A stretch of 54,317 nucleotides of DNA from contig NZ_BCUF01000039.1 of NCBI RefSeq assembly GCF_001591145.1, positions 1 to 54,317 of the forward strand. The letters run 5' to 3'. This document shows positions 47,767 through 54,317 of the stretch, one piece after another. Both the position numbers and the translations under genes were made by a program. The notes below the pieces were generated by a model. The model searched no databases. It had not been told where the DNA came from and saw only the letters and a list, made by a program, of their open reading frames with translations. The number at the start of each line of letters is the position of its first letter. The stretch's first letter is position 1. Source of the stretch: Vibrio harveyi NBRC 15634 = ATCC 14126 = KCTC 12724. GTDB lineage: Bacteria; Pseudomonadota; Gammaproteobacteria; Enterobacterales; Vibrionaceae.

Positions 47767-47823
47767 CAGACTAAAGCTTGGATTGCGTTGTAAGGAATAA
47801 GATAAGTGGGAGAGAACGAGAGC

Positions 47824-48588
47824 ATGAGCACGAATTTACACTGGCAGTCATTTGGTCAAGGACCAGATTTGGTGTTGCTTCATGGTTGGGGTATGAATGG
47901 TGCGGTATGGCAGCAGACCGTCGAGTCTCTTCAACCTTATTTCCGAGTGCATGTGGTCGATCTTCCGGGATACGGACACAGCGCAGAATCTCACGCTGAA
48001 GATTTAGCAAAAATCGCTGACCTTGTTTTGCAAGACGCACCAGAGAAAGCAGTTTGGCTTGGCTGGTCATTAGGTGGCTTGGTGGCAACCCACATTGCAC
48101 TTAATGCTCCGCAGCGTGTGAGCAAATTAATCACGGTAGCAAGTTCACCAAAATTTGCTGCTGAGCGTCCTTGGCGTGGTATTCAACCTAACGTGTTAAC
48201 CGCATTCACCGATCAATTGCTGGAAGACTTCTCTGTCACTATTGAACGTTTTATGGCGCTGCAAGCGATGGGCAGCCCGTCTGCGCGCAAAGACGTTAAA
48301 CAACTCAAACAAGCGGTGCTATCGCGTCCGCAGCCGAACCCTGATTCGTTGTTGGTTGGTTTGAACATTCTTGCCGATGTGGATCTGCGCGATGCGCTGA
48401 CTTCCCTTTCTATGCCGATGCTGCGCCTTTATGGTCGACTTGATGGCTTAGTGCCAATCAAAGTGGCAAGTGACTTAAGCGAGCAGTTGCCAAGCACTCA
48501 GCAATTTGTTTTCAATCAATCCTCTCATGCGCCGTTCATGACCGAACATGAAGCGTTTTGTCTCCAAGTGAGAGAATTTGCCGCTTAA
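47824..48588 (+). CDS. bioH: Pimeloyl-[acyl-carrier protein] methyl ester esterase
   Basis: BioH hydrolyses pimeloyl-ACP methyl ester, ending the synthesis of the biotin pimelate moiety. The 254-residue alpha/beta hydrolase has the nucleophile Ser82 in GWSLGG, the acid in LYGRLDGLVP and the catalytic His in SSHAPFMTEH. It also has the oxyanion-hole segment LLHGWGMN. I start at ATG 47824 (MSTNLHWQ); a GTG six codons upstream is in frame but overlaps the purine-rich ribosome site. It is divergent from comF. Confidence 0.96.
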   Translation: MSTNLHWQSFGQGPDLVLLHGWGMNGAVWQQTVESLQPYFRVHVVDLPGYGHSAESHAEDLAKIADLVLQDAPEKAVWLGWSLGGLVATHIALNAPQRVSKLITVASSPKFAAERPWRGIQPNVLTAFTDQLLEDFSVTIERFMALQAMGSPSARKDVKQLKQAVLSRPQPNPDSLLVGLNILADVDLRDALTSLSMPMLRLYGRLDGLVPIKVASDLSEQLPSTQQFVFNQSSHAPFMTEHEAFCLQVREFAA

Positions 48589-48724
48589 CGGTTAGACCTG
48601 CACATCTAAACGAATAAAACTCCTAAAGCTGATTAAAAATTGGTCGATATAAGTTTTAGCGAACTCTTCTTGTGGGAGGAGTTTGCTGTATTGACGAGTT
48701 GGGCGACTCTGAGGAGGGTTCGCA

Positions 48725-49189
48725 ATGATTGTGTCACCGGCTAACGTTAGCGTGCCACTGATCGCCCCATCCGTTAATGTGCAGACGGAACAAGCTGCTC
48801 GTGACAATAAAGTCCGAGAACCTGTGACGCCAACAGTCGCACTGGCGAAAACCAATGCGGAGCGCAAAGTAAAAAGTGATGAGAAACGGCGACGCCAATC
48901 CTCGTGGGACCCATCGGAGCATCCTGACTACGAAGTGGAACCCGAGGTGGATACCCGTTATCACGAAGAACCGAAAGACACGCTAGAACGTCTTTTCGGT
49001 TTGCTAGCGCTCAAGAGTTACAGCGAAGATCAGGGTAAGGGCTACGCGATACGCTTTCGATTACCTAAGCGCATTTTGGATGCTGCGGTCAAAGAGGGAT
49101 TGATGGAAAAGCGCAGGAAGGTGATTAAGTTTCATTATGGTCACTCGGTCGTGCCCCATACACCGTCAGAAGTGATAGCAGTATTATGA
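48725..49189 (+). CDS. Conserved hypothetical protein, charged
   Basis: I do not recognise a function. The 154-residue protein has a polar, probably disordered N-terminal half (SVNVQTEQAARDNKVREP; ERKVKSDEKRRRQSSWDP) and an acidic middle. The more ordered C-terminal part contains TLERLFGLLALKSYSEDQGKGYAIRFRLPKRIL. There is no signal peptide or membrane segment. A good ribosome site (GAGGAGG) and normal codon use support it as a real gene. It lies between bioH and the convergent tex and has its own terminator at 49214-49253. Confidence 0.75.
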   Translation: MIVSPANVSVPLIAPSVNVQTEQAARDNKVREPVTPTVALAKTNAERKVKSDEKRRRQSSWDPSEHPDYEVEPEVDTRYHEEPKDTLERLFGLLALKSYSEDQGKGYAIRFRLPKRILDAAVKEGLMEKRRKVIKFHYGHSVVPHTPSEVIAVL

Positions 49190-49213
49190 CGACTCAATAT
49201 CCTACTCAAATAA

Positions 49214-49253
49214 AAACGCTCCGAGCAGATTACCTGACCGGAGCGTTTCTTTT
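49214..49253 (+). terminator. Terminator after the hypothetical gene
   Basis: AAACGCTCCG (49214-49223) and CGGAGCGTTT (49239-49248) form a perfect 10-bp stem around a 15-nt loop, followed by CTTTTT. It is preceded by A residues, so it may also serve tex on the other strand. Confidence 0.88.
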
Positions 49254-49292
49254 TAGCTATGAAAACGAGCTAGCGGTGAAGCCTAGGCGAGA

Positions 49293-51614
49293 TTACTTTT
49301 TCGCTTTAGCAAACGCTGCTGCAAAAGCACCGCCCATCGCGCTGTTAGATGACGAGTCATCACGGCGAGGCTGACGACGTTGCGGTTGGTCATTACGACG
49401 CGGTGCTGCTGATGAGCGTTGGCTGCGGTTGTCTTGACCCGGCTCGTCGTTCATACGCATCGATAAACCAATACGCTTGCGCTGCACGTCCACTTCCATC
49501 ACTTTTACTTTAACGATGTCGCCCGCCTTCACCACTTCACGTGGATCAGACACAAAGCGGTCTGTCAGTGCAGAGATATGTACGAGACCGTCTTGGTGAA
49601 CGCCGATATCAACGAAGGCACCGAAGTTGGCTACGTTAGACACCACGCCTTCTAGAATCATGCCTGGTTCCAAGTCAGATACCGAGTTTACGCCTTCTGC
49701 AAACGTCGCCGTTTTGAATTCTGGACGCGGGTCACGACCCGGCTTATCTAGCTCTTTGATGATGTCTGTAATGGTTGGCACACCGAAGTTATCGTCGGTG
49801 TAATCGACCGCATGCAGACCTTTTAGGAAGCTTGAATCACCAATCAGTGCTTTGATGTCTTTGTTGTTCTTCTCAGAGATCGCTTTTACCACTGGGTACG
49901 CTTCTGGGTGAACCGCAGACGCATCAAGAGGGTTCTTACCATCCATAATACGTAGGAAACCTGCACACTGCTCGAACGCCTTAGGACCCAAGCGAGGCAC
50001 TTTCTTCAAGGTCGTACGTGCTTCGAAACGACCGTTTTCATCACGGAAGTCGACAATGTTCTGCGCGATGGTGCTCGACAAGCCCGCTACGCGCGTCAGT
50101 AGCGCTGCAGAAGCGGTATTCACGTCTACGCCGACCGCGTTTACACAGTCTTCCACAATCGCATCTAGGCGTTTTGCCAGCATAGATTGGCTAACATCAT
50201 GCTGGTACTGACCCACGCCAATTGATTTAGGATCGATTTTCACTAGCTCAGCCAGTGGGTCTTGCAGGCGACGGGCAATCGACACCGCACCACGCAGAGA
50301 CACGTCCATATTTGGGAATTCTTTTGCTGCAAGCTCAGACGCTGAGTAAACCGATGCACCCGCTTCACTCACGATGATTTTCTGAACTTTCAGGTTGCCA
50401 CGTTTGATGACGTCTGCGACAAAGCTGTCGGTTTCACGTGAAGCCGTGCCGTTGCCGATCGCAATTAAATCCACATTGTACTTGCGTACCAACTGATCAA
50501 CGATTTGTGCTGATTTGTCGTATTGCTTTTGTGGTGGGTGAGGGTAGATGGTTTCGGTTGCAAGCACCTTACCAGTCGGATCGACAATAGCGATCTTCGA
50601 GCCTGTACGCAGACCCGGATCGAGACCAAGTGTTGCGCGAGGACCTGCCGGTGCTGCCATCAACAAGTCTTTTAGGTTAGTGGCAAATACTTCAATCGCT
50701 TCGATTTCTGCGCGCTCTTTCATTGCGCCCATTAGCTCGGTTTCCATGTGCATCGATACTTTGATGCGCCATGCCCAGCTGATCACTTGCTTACGCCACG
50801 TATCCGCAGGTGCGCTGCTAAGTGTCACGCCGTAGTGGTCAGCGATAATCGTTTCGCAGTAAGACTGACGCGCGCCTTCTTCCTGTTCTGGATCGGCATT
50901 CATTGCCAATGTCAGGAAGCCTTCGTTACGACCACGTAGCATTGCCAGTGCGCGGTGCGATGGTACTTTGCTTAATGGTTCGTTGTGGTTGAAGTAATCT
51001 TTAAACTTCTCACCTTCTTGCTCTTTGCCTTCAACGACGCGAGCACCCATTTCCGCATTGCGGTTTAGGTGACCACGGATTTTCTCCAGTAGGTTTGCGT
51101 CTTCCGCGATGCGTTCCATGATGATTGCGCGAGCGCCATCCAGTGCGGCTTTGGTGTCTGCCACGCCTTTGTCTGCATCAAGGTATTTGCTTGCTTCGCT
51201 TTCTGGCTCAGTTTGCGGATGATTCCAAAGCAGGTCTGCAAGTGGCTCAAGACCCGCTTCAATCGCGATCTGACCTTTGGTGCGACGCTTTGGTTTGTAA
51301 GGTAAGTACAAGTCTTCAAGACGAGTTTTGCTGTCTGCCTGAGTGATCTCTTGTTCTAGCTCTGGTGTAAGTTTGCCTTGTTCTTGGATCGACTTCAGGA
51401 TGGTTTGACGACGATCGTCAAGCTCACGAAGGTAAGACAGACGGCTGTCTAGAGTACGCAGTTGGGTATCATCAAGTCCGCCTGTTACCTCTTTACGGTA
51501 ACGTGCAATAAATGGGACCGTGTTACCGTCATCGATAAGGGTTACAGCAGCGTTGACTTGCTCAGGGCGAACATTCAGCTCTTGAGCAATCATGCGACAG
51601 ATAGCTTGGCTCAT
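49293..51614 (-). CDS. tex: Tex family transcription accessory protein
   Basis: Tex is a nucleic-acid-binding protein related to eukaryotic Spt6 that acts during transcription and affects toxin and virulence gene expression. The 773-residue protein has the Tex N-terminal domain, a YqgF-type RNase H-like domain (TLGLDPGLRTGSKIAIVD), helix-hairpin-helix repeats (LTRVAGLSSTIAQNIVDFRD) and a C-terminal S1 RNA-binding domain (GMILEGVVSNVANFGAFVDI). A basic, Arg/Gln/Ser-rich tail follows (RRNDQPQRRQPRRDDSSSN). The ends are convergent with the hypothetical gene and divergent from the retropepsin-like gene. Confidence 0.96.
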   Translation of the reverse strand: MSQAICRMIAQELNVRPEQVNAAVTLIDDGNTVPFIARYRKEVTGGLDDTQLRTLDSRLSYLRELDDRRQTILKSIQEQGKLTPELEQEITQADSKTRLEDLYLPYKPKRRTKGQIAIEAGLEPLADLLWNHPQTEPESEASKYLDADKGVADTKAALDGARAIIMERIAEDANLLEKIRGHLNRNAEMGARVVEGKEQEGEKFKDYFNHNEPLSKVPSHRALAMLRGRNEGFLTLAMNADPEQEEGARQSYCETIIADHYGVTLSSAPADTWRKQVISWAWRIKVSMHMETELMGAMKERAEIEAIEVFATNLKDLLMAAPAGPRATLGLDPGLRTGSKIAIVDPTGKVLATETIYPHPPQKQYDKSAQIVDQLVRKYNVDLIAIGNGTASRETDSFVADVIKRGNLKVQKIIVSEAGASVYSASELAAKEFPNMDVSLRGAVSIARRLQDPLAELVKIDPKSIGVGQYQHDVSQSMLAKRLDAIVEDCVNAVGVDVNTASAALLTRVAGLSSTIAQNIVDFRDENGRFEARTTLKKVPRLGPKAFEQCAGFLRIMDGKNPLDASAVHPEAYPVVKAISEKNNKDIKALIGDSSFLKGLHAVDYTDDNFGVPTITDIIKELDKPGRDPRPEFKTATFAEGVNSVSDLEPGMILEGVVSNVANFGAFVDIGVHQDGLVHISALTDRFVSDPREVVKAGDIVKVKVMEVDVQRKRIGLSMRMNDEPGQDNRSQRSSAAPRRNDQPQRRQPRRDDSSSNSAMGGAFAAAFAKAKK

Positions 51615-51823
51615 CCGTGTATTCTCTTTAATTCTGTTTAGGTATTGGTTGTTTATAGAACATTGGGGTCATTCATGGAATTTGCAATGTTTTAAACTAG
51701 TCACGCGAAAATTTACCGAGCGCTGGTGGACATCAGTCAGATTTGTGTCAAAACTGTAAGTAAATTGAGAACTTATACATTTGGTTATCGACTAACCCTG
51801 TACCTTAGCTCATACGGAAAATA

Positions 51824-53707
51824 ATGATGAAGAAAATGTCTTTGGCTTTGGCGCTCTCTGGTGCCTTATTGGCGACGCCGCTCGCTTGGTCGCAAACACT
51901 TTCCGCGACCACTCAAAATCCGATTTACCAACTTGATGATAAAGTCGTATTGGGGCGAGTAGAGAGTGTTTACTACAGCGAAATTCCTGAGCTAAGCGAT
52001 GTGCCTTTTATCGGTAAGATTGATACCGGTGCAGATACCACCTCAATGCACGCAGAAAACATCCACGTTAGCAGTAGTAATCCTGAATACAAGAGCCTTA
52101 AAGATGACAAGCTGATGTGGGCCATCATTGATGATCTTGGCGGCACCAAAGCCAAATGGGATGCCGATAGCTTCGAGCCGTATCAAGTCACCGTGAGCTT
52201 CACTATTCATCATCCGTACACAGGTAAAGAAATTAAGATCACTGATGATCTTGAACGCATCAGTGCGATCCGTAGTCGTACCAGTGAAAAACCAATTTTA
52301 CGTCCGACAGTGAAAATGCCGATGACCATTGCAGGGCACACTGTAGACACCGTGGTCAACCTGACCAAGCGCACTCAATTCTCAGCACCTATCTTGATTG
52401 GTAAGACTTACCTCGATAACAACGCGTGGGTGTTTGCTGGTTACGATTACCTGCAAGAGCAACAAAAGGCGCAGATGATCGGCAAGAAAGAAACGGTGGA
52501 AGTGGAGGGGGTGCCATACAAGGTAAGCATTTCGACCACCAGTCGTTACACCAACGTACATGCGCTGAACATCAAAGTCGATAAGAAGAAAAAACAAGTT
52601 TCTTTCACCCTTGAAGGCGAAAACGGTAAGCGTCACCCAATGACATTGCCACTCGTGCGTATGTTGAAAACCAGCAAGAGTGAGCGCCCTTTGGTTTACC
52701 TTCCGGTGCAAGTGAGCGAAACCGAGACGCAACAATGGCTGGTATACCTGCGTGATCGCAGCGGCTTCAGCTCACAAATTCGTCTGGGCAAAGACGTGGC
52801 AAGCCAGCACTTCGTGATCGATACCGACAAAGAGAACTTGCTCGGTGGTGTTGAAAAGTCATTTAAGAATGCTCTGAAATCTAAGCCATTGGTTATCTCA
52901 CCAGAAGAGTCAGTCAACATTGATGGTCATGTACTGCCTGCGTATCCAACTTTCGCGGTGAAAACGCCGCTGTTGCGTGTCGATGGCTTTGAATTGACAG
53001 AAAAAGACAAGAAAGAAGTGGTGACCTTCTACCTGCCAAGCGCGAACGGCAAGGAAGAGAAAATCACTAAACGCGTATTGAAGAAGCTCAAAGTGGGAGA
53101 TTCGGTTCGCCCAGTCGTCGAAGGTGACTTCCTGTTTGGTGATGAAGAGAAGAGTATCGAATTTGCCATTGATGTACTGGAGAAAGACGATCAAGCACAG
53201 CCGTTCTTTGTCTTTGGGCATAACATGGCGAAAGGCGGCGTATTGCTAAATACACGTGCAGACCACTTACTAGATGCGCGCCCGTTGTTTAGAGCGGGCC
53301 ACATTGAGGTGGCGGAAGTGGAAGGCATGTCTTTCCCTGTGAAATTGGATACGGGCGCGGATGTGAGCTCAATTAATGCTCATAACATCAAGCAGTTCGA
53401 GAAAGATGGTAAAGACATGGTGAGCTTCACCTACGAGAACGACAGCGGCATGAAGAAAGAATTTACCAAGCCCGTTGTCGACGTGATGCGCATCAAAGCC
53501 AAGAAAGGTGAGAAAGCCAACGTACGCCCTGTGGTGGAAATGCACGTTAAGCTGGGTGAACTGGAGAAGAAGATTCGCGTTAACTTGCAAGATCGTAGCC
53601 GCTTCCATTACAGCATGATTCTGGGTAAGAACTTCTTGAAGCACGGTGCGATCGTTGCCAGCGATACCAACTACATTGTGACCGAGAAGCCAGACTACGA
53701 AGAGTAA
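51824..53707 (+). CDS. Exported four-repeat retropepsin-like protein (Zn_protease/RimB family)
   Basis: This 627-residue protein has a signal peptide (about 1-23, LATPLAWSQ) and four tandem copies of a retropepsin-like unit. Copy 1 carries DTGADTTSMHA (Asp67) and copy 4 carries DTGADVSSINA (Asp509). Copies 2 (STTSRYTNVHA, about 237) and 3 (KTPLLRVDG, about 381) have lost DTG but keep the later RPxV and LGK-like segments (copy 2 has PLVYLPVQV; copy 3 VRPVVEGDF). Members are often labelled ATP-dependent zinc protease, but I see no HExxH or Walker motif. An aspartic peptidase fold is more likely. It should act in the periplasm or outside the cell. It is a single gene, divergent from tex. Confidence 0.85.
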   Translation: MMKKMSLALALSGALLATPLAWSQTLSATTQNPIYQLDDKVVLGRVESVYYSEIPELSDVPFIGKIDTGADTTSMHAENIHVSSSNPEYKSLKDDKLMWAIIDDLGGTKAKWDADSFEPYQVTVSFTIHHPYTGKEIKITDDLERISAIRSRTSEKPILRPTVKMPMTIAGHTVDTVVNLTKRTQFSAPILIGKTYLDNNAWVFAGYDYLQEQQKAQMIGKKETVEVEGVPYKVSISTTSRYTNVHALNIKVDKKKKQVSFTLEGENGKRHPMTLPLVRMLKTSKSERPLVYLPVQVSETETQQWLVYLRDRSGFSSQIRLGKDVASQHFVIDTDKENLLGGVEKSFKNALKSKPLVISPEESVNIDGHVLPAYPTFAVKTPLLRVDGFELTEKDKKEVVTFYLPSANGKEEKITKRVLKKLKVGDSVRPVVEGDFLFGDEEKSIEFAIDVLEKDDQAQPFFVFGHNMAKGGVLLNTRADHLLDARPLFRAGHIEVAEVEGMSFPVKLDTGADVSSINAHNIKQFEKDGKDMVSFTYENDSGMKKEFTKPVVDVMRIKAKKGEKANVRPVVEMHVKLGELEKKIRVNLQDRSRFHYSMILGKNFLKHGAIVASDTNYIVTEKPDYEE

Positions 53708-53734
53708 TCCTCAAGATTGGTACCTTAAAACGCA

Positions 53735-53765
53735 AAAGCCGCACTAAAAAGTGCGGCTTTCTTTT
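53735..53765. terminator. Bidirectional terminator between the retropepsin-like gene and greB
   Basis: AAAGCCGCAC (53735-53744) and GTGCGGCTTT (53751-53760) form a perfect 10-bp stem with a 6-nt loop, followed by CTTTT on the plus strand and TTTTGCG on the minus strand. Confidence 0.93.
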
Positions 53766-53779
53766 ATCCGGTTGCAGAA

Positions 53780-54265
53780 TCAATGTTGTTCGGCTTGGTA
53801 GCGAATGCTGTTGATAAACCATTCTTTGTAGCCTTCCGGCGTTCTTACTGCGAATTCGTCATCGACTTCTTTTTTTAGTAGTGCGCGAGCCATTGGGGAA
53901 TCAATCGAGATATAGCCTTTCGCATCACCATAGATTTCATCAGGACCAACGATGCGGAAATTCTTCACATCGCCCGCTTCATTCTCAATTTCCACCCAAG
54001 CACCAAAGAACACTTTGCCTTCTTGCTGAGGTGAGTAATCCACCACTTTGACTTGCTCTAGGCGCTTACGTAAGTATCTGACACGACGGTCAATTTCACG
54101 CAGGCGTTTTTTGTTGTACTGATAATCTGCGTTTTCGCTTCGGTCGCCCAAACTTGCTGCCCAAGTAACTTTTTTGGTGACTTCTGGGCGTTCTTCTCGC
54201 CATAAAAAGTCGAGTTCGGTTTTTAGGCGATTGTAGCCTTCACGGGTAATTAAATTGGTTTTCAT
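53780..54265 (-). CDS. greB: Transcription elongation factor GreB
   Basis: GreB inserts into the RNA polymerase secondary channel and triggers cleavage of backtracked transcripts. The 161-residue protein has the N-terminal coiled-coil finger with the acidic tip (LGDRSENADYQYNKKR, with the catalytic Asp/Glu pair) and a C-terminal FKBP-like domain (GYISIDSPMARALLKKEVDDE). The start lacks a strong ribosome site. In E. coli greB neighbours tex (yhgF); here one gene lies between them. A half-repeat begins about 37 bp upstream. Confidence 0.97.
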   Translation of the reverse strand: MKTNLITREGYNRLKTELDFLWREERPEVTKKVTWAASLGDRSENADYQYNKKRLREIDRRVRYLRKRLEQVKVVDYSPQQEGKVFFGAWVEIENEAGDVKNFRIVGPDEIYGDAKGYISIDSPMARALLKKEVDDEFAVRTPEGYKEWFINSIRYQAEQH

Positions 54266-54302
54266 TAGAAGTAAATCAGCCGTTATTGGATTCTGTTGAT
54301 CA

Positions 54303-54317
54303 TATACCCAAGTAACC
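54303..54317. repeat. Half of Vibrio interspersed palindromic repeat (right end)
   Basis: TATACCCAAGTAACC is the exact reverse complement of positions 1-15. It is the left arm of the repeat seen complete at 2346-2404, so the window ends inside another copy. Confidence 0.7.

Noticed and set aside
49186..49374. 62-residue frame after the hypothetical gene
   Set aside because: It contains the 49214-49253 terminator and then runs antisense to the end of tex.
51824..53707. Label ATP-dependent zinc protease
   Set aside because: No HExxH zinc motif and no Walker A motif are present. The DTGAD motifs point to an aspartic peptidase fold.
1..54317. CRISPR array, tRNA, rRNA, prophage or insertion sequence
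   Set aside because: No regularly spaced direct repeats, no tRNA cloverleaf, no rRNA signature, and no transposase, integrase or phage gene was seen.

Overview
The window is chromosomal DNA from a Vibrio, most likely of the harveyi/parahaemolyticus/alginolyticus group. The evidence is protein character (a Pseudomonas-type HemB, an eps-type type II secretion operon, a DUF4124 gene inside the glnA-ntrBC locus), gene order (RyhB-polA-Spot 42-engB, Csr RNA-yihI-hemN, glnA/typA, hslR-hslO-pckA, gspC-N-cysQ-nudE-nfuA) and short palindromic repeats built on TATACCCAAGTA. This is conserved core genome: I see no phage, insertion sequence, CRISPR array, tRNA or rRNA.

Layout. 1-3.1 kb: tatD-like nuclease gene (minus), hemB, a GNAT gene and the Fur-controlled sRNA RyhB. 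3.1-7.7 kb: a DnaA-box cluster, polA, Spot 42 sRNA, a further non-coding stretch with its own terminator, and engB (minus). 7.8-12.5 kb: cytochrome c4, a CsrB/CsrC-family RNA with 16 GGA motifs, a zinc-ribbon methyltransferase, yihI, a DUF2489 gene and hemN. 12.5-21.2 kb (all minus): add, a dCache-HAMP-GGDEF-EAL protein, ntrC, ntrB, a DUF4124 gene and glnA, with a sigma-54 promoter and NtrC sites upstream of glnA. 21.7-29.5 kb: typA, an AAA ATPase, a DUF2959 lipoprotein, yihY, dtd, a yiiD-like gene and an AsmA-family gene. 29.7-32.9 kb (minus): pckA, hslO, hslR. 33.2-44.5 kb: the complete 12-gene type II secretion operon gspC-N. 44.7-54.3 kb: cysQ, nudE, nfuA, comF, bioH, a conserved hypothetical, tex, a four-repeat retropepsin-like protein and greB.

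How it fits together. Three global regulatory RNAs (RyhB for iron, Spot 42 for carbon, a Csr RNA for CsrA titration) lie within about 6 kb around polA and engB. glnA-ntrB-ntrC is the nitrogen-control module, with its NtrC-dependent promoter visible. gspC-N builds the outer-membrane secretion machine; the prepilin peptidase is not in this window.

Most worth a second look: the secreted four-copy retropepsin-like protein (51824-53707), in which only copies 1 and 4 keep the DTGAD active-site motif; the undescribed transcript candidate between Spot 42 and engB; a GGDEF domain with an intact signature but a lost metal ligand; the phased DnaA boxes upstream of polA; and the identical inverted repeats that form the two ends of the window.
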